From Candidatus Nitrosopumilus sp. (GTDB lineage Archaea; Thermoproteota; Nitrososphaeria; Nitrososphaerales; Nitrosopumilaceae): 52,537 bases of DNA. The notes below the pieces were generated by a model, which made no database searches, was not told the DNA's origin, and saw nothing but the letters and a program-made list of their open reading frames with translations. Numbering within the stretch: position 1 is the stretch's first letter; each line of letters begins with the position of its first letter. Location: positions 1 through 52,537 of the forward strand of contig VMDM01000035.1 in NCBI GenBank assembly GCA_008080815.1. The letters are read 5' to 3'. Shown here piece by piece: positions 17,341 through 26,610 of the stretch. A program made the translations under genes and the position numbers.

Positions 17341-19296
17341 ATGACTTTATCAGGAATAGAATTACGATATTTAGTAAATAAAATTTCAGATCAAGTACAA
17401 GATTACTATGTAAGCAATATCTATGGAATCTCTAAAGATAGTATTCTATTCAAATTACATCACACAGAAAAAGATGATCTATTCATGATGGTCTCTACAA
17501 GTGGTGTTTGGTTAACTAATGTCAAAATTCAACCTGTAGAGCCAAACAAGTTATTGAAAAGATTGAGAAGTGATCTACTTCGTTTAAAATTAAAAAAAAT
17601 AGAACAAATTGGAGCTGAGAGAATTGCATATTTCAAATTTGAAGGATTTGGTAAGGAGTATGTTCTAGTTGGGGAATTTTTTGCTGAAGGAAATCTATTA
17701 CTGTGTAATGATGAAATGAAGATTTTAGCTCTGCAACATTCAATTGATGTAAGACATAGAAAATTGAGTGTAGGGTTAGAGTACTTGACTCCTCCTGAGA
17801 GTGCAATGGACATTTTTAATTTAAAAGAGTCAAATTTTGACGATGTTAGTAAAACCGAAATTAGTGCAGCAAAATGGTTTGGAAGAACATTAGGATTACC
17901 AAAAAAATATGTCGAAGGAATTTTCCAAATGGCTCAAATTGATCCTAAAAAAATTGGAAATTTAGTAACTTCAGATGAAAAAAAGAAGTTATTTGAAAAA
18001 ACATCTAGTGTAATTAATGATATAATTTCAGAAAATCATAAACCCATCATCATTAGAGGTGAAAAAATTGAAGTGTTACCTATAGAAATAGGCAATTTGG
18101 ATGGAGAAAAAACTAGTGTTAATTCATTTATTGAAGGTTTAGACATAGTTTTTACTGAAAATATTATTGAAAAAGGAAAATCACTTCAGACAAGCGGTTC
18201 TGATAAAAAAATTAAAGATTTACAAACACAAATTTCTGAACAAGAAAAAGCAATTTTAATTGTTAAAGAGAGGTCTAAAAATATTGCAAGTATCGCAAAT
18301 TCACTTTATGGAATGATATCCATTGGAATTACATCAATTCAGGATGCTCGTGCAGAAAAAATTTTAGCCGATCTTAATTCTAAAATAATTTTTGAAAAAG
18401 GCATTTCTTTGATTGTTATAGGTGATGAAAAAATAGAGATTAACACTGAATCATCATTGCAATCAATTGCATCAATACTATTTGATGAATCAAAAAAACA
18501 ATCATCTGCAATAAAATCAATTGAGGAAATCAAAGAAAAGACTACAAAGAAATTACAAAAAATAGAAAATAAGAATGAAGTTGAAAGAGAATCAGTTAGT
18601 TTTTCAGAAATAAGAAAGAAAAGTTGGTTTGAGAGATATAGATGGTTCTATACTTCAGATGGATTTTTGGTAGTTGGTGGAAGAGATGCTGCATCGAATT
18701 CAGCAGTTGTAAGAAAACATTTGGGAAAAAATGACAAAATTTTTCATGGAGATATTTTTGGTTCTCCATTTTTTATAATCAAAGATGCTGAAAATGTTTC
18801 TAATCAGGGTATGAATGAAGTTGCTCATGCAACTGTTTGTTTTAGCAGAGCATGGAGAGAAGGAATGTACGGTGTAAATGCATTTTGGGTTTTACCTGAT
18901 CAAGTAAAAAAATCTGCTCCCAGTGGAGAATTTTTGCCAAAAGGTTCGTTTACCATTGAGGGACAAAGAAATTTCATAAAAAGTAGTAATCTAAAATTAT
19001 CAGTTGGTATAATTCCATTGGATGAGGGACATGCAATAACCTGTGGTCCACCAGATACTATCAAGAAACATTCGATTTTGTATGCCACAATTGAACCACA
19101 TGGCTCAGAGATGGTTGAAACTGCGAAAAAGATAAGAATTGAATTTTTAAAACTTGATGAAAATATAACTAAAGATATTACTATAGATGATTTTGTGCGC
19201 GTATTACCTGCTGGAAAAAGTCAAATCATTGAAGTTAAAAAAGGCGATAAAGAATTAGAAAATATCATTCATAGTGAATCAGATTTTGAGAATTAG
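17341..19296 (+). CDS. rqcH: RqcH/Rqc2/NEMF homologue (NFACT protein)
   Basis: NFACT proteins bind obstructed large ribosomal subunits and direct quality control of the nascent chain, with C-terminal tailing in bacteria and eukaryotes. The N-terminal NFACT-N domain (MTLSGIELRYLVNKISDQV, then GEFFAEGNLLLCNDEMKILA) is followed by a helical middle with coiled coil (about residues 290-420). The NFACT-R/DUF814 domain follows: WFERYRWFYTSDGFLVVGGR, ASNSAVVRKHL, HATVCFSRAWREGMYGVNAF and KGSFTIEGQRNFI. The length is 651 residues, normal for archaea. The 3' end overlaps the convergent phosphomevalonate dehydratase small-subunit gene by 32 bp. Confidence 0.93.
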   Translation: MTLSGIELRYLVNKISDQVQDYYVSNIYGISKDSILFKLHHTEKDDLFMMVSTSGVWLTNVKIQPVEPNKLLKRLRSDLLRLKLKKIEQIGAERIAYFKFEGFGKEYVLVGEFFAEGNLLLCNDEMKILALQHSIDVRHRKLSVGLEYLTPPESAMDIFNLKESNFDDVSKTEISAAKWFGRTLGLPKKYVEGIFQMAQIDPKKIGNLVTSDEKKKLFEKTSSVINDIISENHKPIIIRGEKIEVLPIEIGNLDGEKTSVNSFIEGLDIVFTENIIEKGKSLQTSGSDKKIKDLQTQISEQEKAILIVKERSKNIASIANSLYGMISIGITSIQDARAEKILADLNSKIIFEKGISLIVIGDEKIEINTESSLQSIASILFDESKKQSSAIKSIEEIKEKTTKKLQKIENKNEVERESVSFSEIRKKSWFERYRWFYTSDGFLVVGGRDAASNSAVVRKHLGKNDKIFHGDIFGSPFFIIKDAENVSNQGMNEVAHATVCFSRAWREGMYGVNAFWVLPDQVKKSAPSGEFLPKGSFTIEGQRNFIKSSNLKLSVGIIPLDEGHAITCGPPDTIKKHSILYATIEPHGSEMVETAKKIRIEFLKLDENITKDITIDDFVRVLPAGKSQIIEVKKGDKELENIIHSESDFEN

Positions 19297-19651
19297 TATC
19301 AACTGAACAGTTCATTCCATCATTAATTTTTTGAAATTCTTCGTTTGAGATAATAATTACTGGTATATTGGCTAGAGCACAACCAGTTGCCACAGTAAGA
19401 TCAGCTTTTGTACAGATCATTGCAAGCGGAGCTGTAAGATTAGATTTTAATGAATAAATTGTATAAGCCCCAACACTACTTCCTATTCCAGATGGAAAAA
19501 CAAGAATAGAATCTTTAATTGATTTATTATACAATTCATGGTTTTTGTCACTAATTATTCCAGATTTTTTATCAACTGTACCAAGAAAGTTGATTGGGTG
19601 ATTTGTTTTGATTACTGGACCTTTTGCTTGACCTGCAACTAGTACTTTCAA
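19265..19651 (-). CDS. Phosphomevalonate dehydratase small subunit (aconitase X swivel domain, DUF126)
   Basis: With the large subunit this forms the enzyme that dehydrates mevalonate 5-phosphate to trans-anhydromevalonate 5-phosphate in the archaeal mevalonate pathway. The swivel domain shows KVLVAGQAKGPVIKTNHPIN, FPSGIGSSVGAYTIYSL (with the conserved Ser-Ser-Val-Gly) and ATGCALANIPVIII. The length of 128 residues is typical. The start is TTG 19651, which overlaps the TGA stop of the large-subunit gene by two bases, so the subunits are translationally coupled. The function comes from the family and the pairing. Confidence 0.9.
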   Translation of the reverse strand: MKVLVAGQAKGPVIKTNHPINFLGTVDKKSGIISDKNHELYNKSIKDSILVFPSGIGSSVGAYTIYSLKSNLTAPLAMICTKADLTVATGCALANIPVIIISNEEFQKINDGMNCSVDTNSQNLIHYE

Positions 19652-20802
19652 TTTGTTTCGTCCTCAATTATGTCTAAGAGAGATTTTAGATTAACACCTA
19701 CACCATTAGAATTTTTTAAATAGAATGCACCTTTGATGCTATTAGTTGTAACAGAATCAACTGATTCCTTGTTAATTAATGGAGAAAGACATGTACAGCA
19801 ATCTGAAAGAATTTCACAACCTGCTCTTTCCAATTCATTAAGATAACCAATCTTTCTGGCTTGTTCTTTAACAGTTCTAGGAGTAAAAATCATGCATCTC
19901 TTTTTAAATGAACGACCTTTTAGTTTGGCAGTAAGATCAGATATTTCATCAAGACCCAATTGAGGACTTCCCAAAGTAATCAAATCACCTTTTTCAGAAG
20001 TATTTAGTTCATCAAAAATTGTCTGCATCTCTTTTTTATCAAAATCTATTTCTTCACATTCAGATGAACCATCTCCAAAAATAATTTTTGCACATGTACC
20101 TGAAGTTCCCATTCCTCCACACATTGCTTTTGATTGTCTCTTGTCTAGTGTACCTAATCCAGAAATATTTACTGATGTATTACCTACTTTGCCAGCAAAA
20201 AAACCAAGCATACCATATGATAGTTCATTTGGATTCTCAATTTTCATTTTAATAGTAACATTAGGTTCATCATTTTTTCTTAATGAAGAGAATGGGCTTT
20301 TACCTGTTAGTGCACTAGCGAGTGCACTAAAAGCACTCTCTTTGTTTGTTTTAAGACCATCATAAGAATTAGCGTGAATTGCAGCATTACTTTCTGCAAA
20401 AGAAACCTGTGTTCCAGATTTTGGAATATCAAAGATCTCATATGGAATACATGAAAAAGATGGAATTACACCCATTTTTTCATATGAATTTTTTATTGAA
20501 AGTTGTTTTGAAATGAAATTATCATCTAAATCATAATTTTGTACATTATCAAAATCAAAACCCATTGGATTGACAGTAGTACGAATCTTTACCTTAGCTT
20601 CACGACTAATTTGTGATAAAAATTCTTCACCAGCATCGCCAATTGTGTTATAATTTACTCCAGACAGATGACTCCATTCTACAGGTACAAGTTTTTCTGC
20701 ATCAGTAGCTTCACCAGTTGCTACAAGTATTCTGTATGCCATTTGAAGAATTTCTCCGTGTTCACCTTTCAAAGAAAGTTCTTCATCACGAGTTAATTCC
20801 AT
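19648..20802 (-). CDS. Phosphomevalonate dehydratase large subunit (aconitase X, DUF521)
   Basis: This is the catalytic, iron-sulfur subunit of phosphomevalonate dehydratase. It shows ELTRDEELSLKGEHGEILQM at the start, PVEWSHLSGVNYNTIGDAGE, the cysteine-containing AMCGGMGTSGTCAKIIFGDG, and SDCCTCLSPLI near the C-terminus, where cluster cysteines lie. I place the start at ATG 20802 (MELTRDEE). The longer reading to 20841 adds an atypical hydrophobic stretch that overlaps the promoter region. Paired head to tail with the small subunit, it points to isoprenoid synthesis for archaeal ether lipids through the anhydromevalonate route. nth diverges 51 bp away. Confidence 0.92.
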   Translation of the reverse strand: MELTRDEELSLKGEHGEILQMAYRILVATGEATDAEKLVPVEWSHLSGVNYNTIGDAGEEFLSQISREAKVKIRTTVNPMGFDFDNVQNYDLDDNFISKQLSIKNSYEKMGVIPSFSCIPYEIFDIPKSGTQVSFAESNAAIHANSYDGLKTNKESAFSALASALTGKSPFSSLRKNDEPNVTIKMKIENPNELSYGMLGFFAGKVGNTSVNISGLGTLDKRQSKAMCGGMGTSGTCAKIIFGDGSSECEEIDFDKKEMQTIFDELNTSEKGDLITLGSPQLGLDEISDLTAKLKGRSFKKRCMIFTPRTVKEQARKIGYLNELERAGCEILSDCCTCLSPLINKESVDSVTTNSIKGAFYLKNSNGVGVNLKSLLDIIEDETN

Positions 20803-20853
20803 ATTCAATCTGATTATTACAATTATAATACTTGTTCGCACATTCTAACAATA

Positions 20854-21504
20854 ATGGAAAAAATGCTTAAAGCAATGATGGACACAATGAATTCAGTTAA
20901 ACCACCAAGATTAACTGCGCTAAGAGATCTTCATAATGCAGAAACTGGACCATTCAGTATCTTAATTGGAACTATTTTATCAGCTAGAACAAAAGATGAA
21001 AGTACAACTAAAGTAGTTAAAATCCTATTTAAAAAATATAAAAATCCAAAACAGCTTGCAAATGCAAAACTTGTTGATGTAGAAAAAATAATTAGACCTA
21101 TTGGATTCTATCATGTCAAATCAAAAAGAATTATTGAAGTTGCTAAAATTATTGATTCAAAGTATCATGGAAAAGTACCTGAGGATTTAGATACTCTAGT
21201 TCAATTACCAGGAGTCGGAAGAAAAACTGCAAATTGTGTACTTGTCTATGCGTTTGAGAAACCAGCAATTCCTGTGGACATACATGTTCATAGAATTTCA
21301 AATAGATTAGGACTAGTAAAAACAAAGAATCCTGAAGAAACAGAGATTGAGTTAATGAAAAAAGTTCCTAAAAAATTTTGGATTGATATTAATGATACAT
21401 TTGTAATGTATGGACAAAATATCTGCAAACCTGTATCTCCAATGTGTGAAGTATGTAAAATTAGGAAGAAATGTGATTATTACAAATCTATTTTCTCTTC
21501 TTAG
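20854..21504 (+). CDS. nth: Endonuclease III (base-excision DNA glycosylase/AP lyase)
   Basis: Nth removes oxidised pyrimidines and nicks the resulting abasic site. The helix-hairpin-helix LPGVGRKTANCVL contains the catalytic Lys124, and PVDIHVHRISNRLG contains the catalytic Asp142. The [4Fe-4S] loop is complete: Cys191, 198, 201 and 207 with spacings C-x6-C-x2-C-x5-C. The length is 216 residues. The first ATG (20854) is used here; the nearby ATGs at MLKAM and MMDTM are alternatives. Its end overlaps the convergent secreted-protein gene by 17 bp. Confidence 0.96.
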   Translation: MEKMLKAMMDTMNSVKPPRLTALRDLHNAETGPFSILIGTILSARTKDESTTKVVKILFKKYKNPKQLANAKLVDVEKIIRPIGFYHVKSKRIIEVAKIIDSKYHGKVPEDLDTLVQLPGVGRKTANCVLVYAFEKPAIPVDIHVHRISNRLGLVKTKNPEETEIELMKKVPKKFWIDINDTFVMYGQNICKPVSPMCEVCKIRKKCDYYKSIFSS

Positions 21505-22156
21505 TTAGAAATAATACTCCAACTAGAACACCAATTGCCGCGGCAATGTAAAAAGGAAACATTGCAAAAACATTTTTTCCAGGATCACCAGAAAGAATCT
21601 CCATCACAAAAACCCCAGAATTTACTGCAGGAGGATCAGAAGAGCTTTCCATTCCATGAGTTGAATATGCATCAATGGAGAAGGAACCTATATCCAAATT
21701 GGTTACTACTATTCGGGCACCATTATTGACAGTTAATCCAGCTCGCTCAGTGAATGAAACAATTGTTTTTGCTGTAGGATACCATCCCCGATCAAGATCC
21801 CGATGTACAACTATGTATCCTTCATCAGGTGTTTGTACTGCTACCCAGAATTTATTATCGGGAATCGAACCCATACCAATTTCAATAAATTCATCATGAG
21901 TTTCATGATCATATAATCTCAAAACAGCATTTCCTTCAGGATTTGCATAAAGTAAATTATTATCAATTGTTACTTGCCAACTAATTGCATGTATTTTATC
22001 TAATTCAATAATTGGAGAATCTCTTAAAATTCTGTTGAATTGATCGGAGTCAATTTCAATTGTATCTAAAACTAATGAGGGATTAGCTGTAGTTTGTCCA
22101 TATACATTTGGAACAAGTATTAATGAAAATAAAATAGATAGAATGAGAAATTTCAT
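21488..22156 (-). CDS. Secreted, C-terminally membrane-anchored protein of unknown function
   Basis: I do not recognise a family. Residues 1-20 are a clear signal peptide (KFLILSILFSLILVPNVYGQ). A beta-rich domain of about 170 residues follows, and a C-terminal helix (FPFYIAAAIGVLVGVLFLT) is followed by KKRK as a stop-transfer signal. This architecture, an outward-facing domain on one C-terminal anchor, recurs at 44028-44966. It lies between nth (convergent, 17-bp overlap) and sat (same strand, 30 bp upstream), but nothing suggests a role in sulfate metabolism. Confidence 0.75.
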   Translation of the reverse strand: MKFLILSILFSLILVPNVYGQTTANPSLVLDTIEIDSDQFNRILRDSPIIELDKIHAISWQVTIDNNLLYANPEGNAVLRLYDHETHDEFIEIGMGSIPDNKFWVAVQTPDEGYIVVHRDLDRGWYPTAKTIVSFTERAGLTVNNGARIVVTNLDIGSFSIDAYSTHGMESSSDPPAVNSGVFVMEILSGDPGKNVFAMFPFYIAAAIGVLVGVLFLTKKRK

Positions 22157-22186
22157 GAATTAGTTAGCTCAGTTTTGAATAAAAAT

Positions 22187-23329
22187 CTAATCAACGAAAG
22201 GTTTAGGATGATCTAATATTACTTGAGCAACTTCAGGTCTAAGAATAAATTCAGATGGTGCTTGGCCATTTTGAATCATTTCTCTAAGCGCAGTTCCGCT
22301 GATTTGCTCTTTTACATCATCACCATGCGGACAAGCTTTAGGAGTAGTGTATGTTAAACATGATTTGCAGTAAAAGAATGCAGGGAAGAAGACAGGTGAA
22401 ATATCTAATTCTGGATAATCTGAAAAAATTTTTTGGGCCGCAAATGGATCATAGAATTTTCCAACTCCTGCGTGATCTCTACCAATAATAATATGTGTAC
22501 AACCATAATTTTGCCTCATAATTGCATGATGAATAGCCTCTTTTGGTCCTGCATATTTCATCTCAGTATGTAATGTTCCTAATTGACATCTATTTTCAGG
22601 GTAATAATGTTTGATCATTGTTTCATAACATTTTACAATAACTTCATCTACAAAATCACCTGATTTTTTCTTACCAATTATTGGGTTTACAAAAACTCCA
22701 TCTCTAGTAGTAATTGATGTCTTTTGTAGCATCTCATGTGCAACATGGGGTGGATTTCTTGTTTGAAAAGCACATATGGTTTTCCAACCTGCCTTTCCAA
22801 ATGATTCTCTTGTTTGTTTTGGAGTAAGTCTATATCTTCTAATTTCAGAGTCTTCAGGTCTTTTAACATAATCTATCTTTCCACCGACAAGAAAATCTTT
22901 TAGTGCCATAGTGTTTGCAACTCCCGGATGGGACGTATCAGTAGTACCAAAAACTCCCTGACATGTTTTTAATTTATCAAAGGTAAAAATTTCTTCTACA
23001 TTTAGAACTGCAATTCCAATGTCTTGTGGATTTTTTAATAATACTTTTCCAGCATCTTTCATTTTATTTGCAGTTGCTTCATCAACATCAAGAATTATTG
23101 GAATTGTCCATGCTAGTTCATTAGCTAGTCTACCTTTAGAAATAACACTTTCAAAATCTTTTTGACCCAAAAATCCCTCGAGAGGACTAAAAATTCCATC
23201 TGCAATATTTTCCACATCATTAGCTAAATCCTCTGAAATTGAAATTGAAAATAATCCTTCAGTATTTACGTTAGATACTCTATTAACTAAAATTCCCCCA
23301 TGCGGTTTGATTGCTTCAAATTCTGTCAT
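22187..23329 (-). CDS. sat: ATP sulfurylase (sulfate adenylyltransferase)
   Basis: Sat makes adenosine 5'-phosphosulfate (APS) from ATP and sulfate. Family motifs are [29 protein letters not shown] (the QxRNPxHxxH nucleotide-binding motif), [17 protein letters not shown], and [19 protein letters not shown] near the C-terminus. Cysteines in [19 protein letters not shown] form the zinc site found in archaeal and bacterial dimeric forms. The length of 380 residues is normal. It starts one base after the cysH stop on the same strand, so the two form an operon. Confidence 0.96.
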   Translation of the reverse strand: MTEFEAIKPHGGILVNRVSNVNTEGLFSISISEDLANDVENIADGIFSPLEGFLGQKDFESVISKGRLANELAWTIPIILDVDEATANKMKDAGKVLLKNPQDIGIAVLNVEEIFTFDKLKTCQGVFGTTDTSHPGVANTMALKDFLVGGKIDYVKRPEDSEIRRYRLTPKQTRESFGKAGWKTICAFQTRNPPHVAHEMLQKTSITTRDGVFVNPIIGKKKSGDFVDEVIVKCYETMIKHYYPENRCQLGTLHTEMKYAGPKEAIHHAIMRQNYGCTHIIIGRDHAGVGKFYDPFAAQKIFSDYPELDISPVFFPAFFYCKSCLTYTTPKACPHGDDVKEQISGTALREMIQNGQAPSEFILRPEVAQVILDHPKPFVD

Positions 23330-23330
23330 A

Positions 23331-24095
23331 TTAGATCACTCTTTTACGCTCTATATGAAGGCCACACTCTTTGTGTTCTCCTTGTTCCCACCACCATCGT
23401 CCAGCACGAATATCTTCTCCAGGTTGAATTGCTCTGGTGCAAGGTTCACATCCAATACTAGGATATCCTTTGTCTAAGAGACTATTATATGGTAAATTGA
23501 ATTTTTTGATATAATCTTGAATTTGTTCCCATGACCAATTAATGATTGGATTAATTTTCAATATTCCTCCATGGCCGTGATCAATTTGAAACATTTTCAA
23601 ATCTTCTCTAACTTTTGTTTGATCTCGTCTTAATCCCGTAATCCATCCATCAAGAGTTTGCAACATTCTATTCATTGGATGAACTTTTCTGATTTCACAG
23701 CATAGTTTTCTATTTTCAATACTATCATAAAATAAGTTGAGACCCTTTGACCTAACCATCTGTTCAACCTCTGCCGTATCTGGAAAGAGAACCTCAATTT
23801 GGATTTTGTATTTTTTTCTTACTATATCCATGATGTCATATGTTTCTTGAGGAAGTCTGCCAGTATCTAATGTAAAGAATCTAAAATCAGGATTAATCTT
23901 TAACATGATATCCATCACCACTGCATCTTCAGCTCCAAAGCTTGAGGCTTTAGCAACTTTAGGATGTAAATTATCAGAGACCCAACGTAATGCATCTTCA
24001 GTTGTTATAATATTGGAATTAAGCTCATCAACTTGATCTTGAGAAAATCTAGGCACAAATTTAATGGGAATATTTGTTTTATATTGATTACCCAT
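23331..24095 (-). CDS. cysH: APS (or PAPS) reductase, iron-sulfur type
   Basis: This PP-loop-type reductase converts APS to sulfite for cysteine synthesis. The motifs are [31 protein letters not shown] and [12 protein letters not shown]. The paired cysteines [10 protein letters not shown] together with GCEPCTRAI match the CC...CxxC cluster ligands of assimilatory APS reductases. That suggests APS as the substrate, not PAPS. The C-terminal ECGLH carries the reductase's catalytic cysteine. The length is 254 residues. It lies immediately upstream of sat, and an unlinked APS kinase gene (40354-40869) can supply PAPS separately. Confidence 0.93.
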   Translation of the reverse strand: MGNQYKTNIPIKFVPRFSQDQVDELNSNIITTEDALRWVSDNLHPKVAKASSFGAEDAVVMDIMLKINPDFRFFTLDTGRLPQETYDIMDIVRKKYKIQIEVLFPDTAEVEQMVRSKGLNLFYDSIENRKLCCEIRKVHPMNRMLQTLDGWITGLRRDQTKVREDLKMFQIDHGHGGILKINPIINWSWEQIQDYIKKFNLPYNSLLDKGYPSIGCEPCTRAIQPGEDIRAGRWWWEQGEHKECGLHIERKRVI

Positions 24096-24139
24096 CTAGT
24101 AGGCCTAAATTATTAACATAGTAATTTATCAAATGTAGT

Positions 24140-25243
24140 ATGAACGAGGTTTCATACATTGTAGTTTTTCCTACAGAATTTTCCAAGAAAAACATTCCTC
24201 AATTAATTAACAATATTAAAAAAATTCTTAAAATTCAGAAACAAGAATTTAAGAAAATTTCTAGAGATGGGGACATAATTTTGGTTGATGCAAATGATCC
24301 GGTTTTTGCATCTTCAGCAATTAATTTGCTATTTGGAATAAAAGAAGTTGCTATTGCCAGAAAAATTCAAAATAATTTTAATGAAATTGTGAATCAAATT
24401 ACTTCAATTGGAGGTAATCTATTGTTAAAAGGAGAAAAATTTTATGTTAAGGTTGAAGGAACTTCAAGAGGTTTCCTTGCTAAAGATGTAGAAATTGCAT
24501 CAACATCTAACATTATTGAAAAAAAATCTAATTTGGGTGCAGTTCCAGGAACTGAAAATAATTTTGATAAACTACTTTACACTTATCTTACTAAGAATAA
24601 TGCATATGTTTGTATTTTCTCAGATACTGGAAAAAGAGGAATTCCATTTATTCAAGATGAAAGTAAGAATGTAATTTGTGCTGTATTTGATGAGGTGTCA
24701 GCAATTTCATGTTATGAGACAATCAAACAGGGATTTAGAACTAAAATTATTGTTTGTTATGGAAACAAGAATGAATTAATGAATTTAGCAAAAATGATTA
24801 TTCATATAATTCCAAGATTACTAGAAGAAAGAATAGAGATTGAATTTTTTAATATTAAAATAAATTATTCAGTTAAAAATTACTTAAAAATAAATCAGAT
24901 TGCTATTCAAATATTATTGAATTTTAAAGAATCACATGTTTCTTTACCACTTTCTCCACTAATCTTTCCTCAGAGATTTATTGATGATAACATAAAGATT
25001 GTTTTTTCGCAAAATAAGATTCCCCTAATACCATTATCAGGAGTAGATTCAGAATTAATTTTAGATTCAAGGGAATTACTAATAGAAAATAGTTTTAAAA
25101 AAATAGAAAAATTAAATTTTTCAGAATATAATGTTCAATTAGCAAGTAAAACCGAAATTCAAGATATTTGTAAAGCGGGGAAAAAGATTATGCTTGAAAT
25201 TGGACCAAATAATTTACATGATATTTTAGACGCTATTGAATAA
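24140..25243 (+). CDS. ThiI-like protein: THUMP domain retained, PP-loop eroded
   Basis: Residues 60-130 align by eye with the N-terminal and THUMP domains of ThiI (NLLFGIKEVAIARKIQN, then KGEKFYVKVEG, KDVEIASTSNII and NAYVCIFSDTGKRGIPF). In ThiI the next element is the ATP-binding LSGGIDSPVAA. Here it is AVFDEVSAISC at residues 181-191, so the SGGxDS signature is absent. The remaining C-terminal 170 residues still look like an alpha/beta domain. A sulfur-transfer role in 4-thiouridine formation is therefore unlikely without a partner; RNA binding through THUMP may remain. No frameshift explains the loss, because the reading frame is open throughout. The identification is by pattern only. Confidence 0.65.
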   Translation: MNEVSYIVVFPTEFSKKNIPQLINNIKKILKIQKQEFKKISRDGDIILVDANDPVFASSAINLLFGIKEVAIARKIQNNFNEIVNQITSIGGNLLLKGEKFYVKVEGTSRGFLAKDVEIASTSNIIEKKSNLGAVPGTENNFDKLLYTYLTKNNAYVCIFSDTGKRGIPFIQDESKNVICAVFDEVSAISCYETIKQGFRTKIIVCYGNKNELMNLAKMIIHIIPRLLEERIEIEFFNIKINYSVKNYLKINQIAIQILLNFKESHVSLPLSPLIFPQRFIDDNIKIVFSQNKIPLIPLSGVDSELILDSRELLIENSFKKIEKLNFSEYNVQLASKTEIQDICKAGKKIMLEIGPNNLHDILDAIE

Positions 25244-25281
25244 ATCATTGAGAATTTAAACGGCTATTTTTTGATTATATT

Positions 25282-26517
25282 GTGCTCAAAATAGGAGAAT
25301 TCATCTACCCATGGGGAAGTGGACACTATTCAAGGATGATGAGGTTTACTGAATCACTAAAAGAGTTGATTCAAGATGAATTAGAGATTCATTTTTCAAG
25401 TAAAGATCATGTTTACGACAAATTAATTAAAAAGTTTCCTGAACATACTGATAAAATTCATCAAATTCTAATGCCTACACCAATTGATGGGAAATTTGGT
25501 CCAAGTGTTTCTAAATCATTATTGAATATTCTTTTTTCAGTTGAAGGCAATAAGCCACTAGTTAAACAAATTGCAAGTTATCTCTTAGAAGAAAGAAAGC
25601 TGTATGATCAACAACAATTTGATTTGGTGATTAATGATGGAGATATGGGTTCAAATATTTTAGCAAAAAATAGAGATATACCAAGTCTATTTGTTACCAA
25701 CCAGTTTAGACCAAAGTTGTATAATTCACGTTCATATTTGTATCCCTCTTTAATTTTTATTGCAAAACAAATTCAAAAAGCAACAAAAATTCTCGTTGCG
25801 GATTCTCCACCACCTTACACAATGTGTGAATATAATTTAAATTTCATTAAAGAAGCAGAAGAAAAAGTTGTTTATGTTGGTCATTTTACAAATACTAAAA
25901 AAAACACCATAAAAGAAAAAACTATTTTTGAAAAACTCATTGCTGAAAACGATTTTGGATATTGGATGAGAACAGGAAATAAATCAACAAATGATGGCAC
26001 TGGAGAAAAATATGAAGATGTTTTTAGAGAGGATGCAATGAAAAATGAAAAACGAATTATTTCTCATGCAAAAAATGATCCCAAAATTGATTCAGTTTTA
26101 GGAAAAGATGGAAAAAGATATTCTATTTCAGATGCGTTTGATAAGAAAATCGATTGGATTCAGATTGATGTTGGATTTCTTTCAGAGAATGAAAAAGATT
26201 CTGTACTAGATTATTGTAAATACGCGGTAGTCAATGGTTCCCATACGGTTATGGGAGAAATTATGGGTGGTAAATCTAAGCCAATTATTGGGATGCCAAT
26301 TTATGATGAACACACAAATAATATCAAATGGGCAGATGAAAAAAATATCGGGGTTCTAGCCTCTAATACAAAACAGGTTATTTCTGGAATTTCAGAGATC
26401 AAAGATAATTATCAAATGTTTATTGATAATTTGAAAGATTTTTCAGCACATTTTGAACCTAATGGAGCTCAAAATTCTGCAAAAATTGCATCTGAAATTC
26501 TAGAAGAAAAGAGATAA
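25282..26517 (+). CDS. GT-B-fold glycosyltransferase (COG1819/MurG-like)
   Basis: The N-terminus KIGEFIYPWGSGHYSRMMRF is the glycine-rich acceptor-domain start of GT-B enzymes. The C-terminal part has YAVVNGSHTVMGEIMGGKSK followed by GMPIYDEHTNNIKWADEK, which resembles the nucleotide-sugar binding loop (H-x7-E and the later D/E-H). The length is 411 residues and the start is GTG 25282. No membrane helix is evident, so it is probably a peripheral cytoplasmic enzyme acting on a lipid or small-molecule acceptor. The donor and acceptor are unknown. It follows the ThiI-like gene by 38 bp on the same strand. Confidence 0.75.
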   Translation: MLKIGEFIYPWGSGHYSRMMRFTESLKELIQDELEIHFSSKDHVYDKLIKKFPEHTDKIHQILMPTPIDGKFGPSVSKSLLNILFSVEGNKPLVKQIASYLLEERKLYDQQQFDLVINDGDMGSNILAKNRDIPSLFVTNQFRPKLYNSRSYLYPSLIFIAKQIQKATKILVADSPPPYTMCEYNLNFIKEAEEKVVYVGHFTNTKKNTIKEKTIFEKLIAENDFGYWMRTGNKSTNDGTGEKYEDVFREDAMKNEKRIISHAKNDPKIDSVLGKDGKRYSISDAFDKKIDWIQIDVGFLSENEKDSVLDYCKYAVVNGSHTVMGEIMGGKSKPIIGMPIYDEHTNNIKWADEKNIGVLASNTKQVISGISEIKDNYQMFIDNLKDFSAHFEPNGAQNSAKIASEILEEKR

Positions 26518-26540
26518 AACGAATTTTATTAGATTCTTCC

Positions 26541-26610
26541 TGTCTGGTACGCGGGATTTCGATGGGCGAACGGACCGAAAGGGATGATGAAAAAATCCGC
26601 GTACCAGATT
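26541..26610. other. GC-rich hairpin with 12-bp perfect stem, candidate structured RNA or leader element
   Basis: The arm TCTGGTACGCGG (26543-26554) pairs perfectly with CCGCGTACCAGA (26597-26608). After a one-base bulge (G26555) the stem continues with ATTT (26556-26559) against AAAT (26593-26596). The enclosed 33 bases are also GC-rich and contain a possible CC-GAAA-GG tetraloop. Well over half of these bases are G or C, against about one third in the surroundings. The right arm lies inside the first codons of the zinc-ribbon gene starting at 26584. It may be a 5' leader structure of that gene or an independent small RNA; no C/D-box set is present. Confidence 0.5.

Noticed and set aside
26581-26590. 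Box C-like sequence ATGATGA, suggesting a C/D-box sRNA
   Set aside because: No D box (CTGA) or internal C'/D' pair occurs at the needed distance, and the motif is also simply the ATG-ATG start of the gene.
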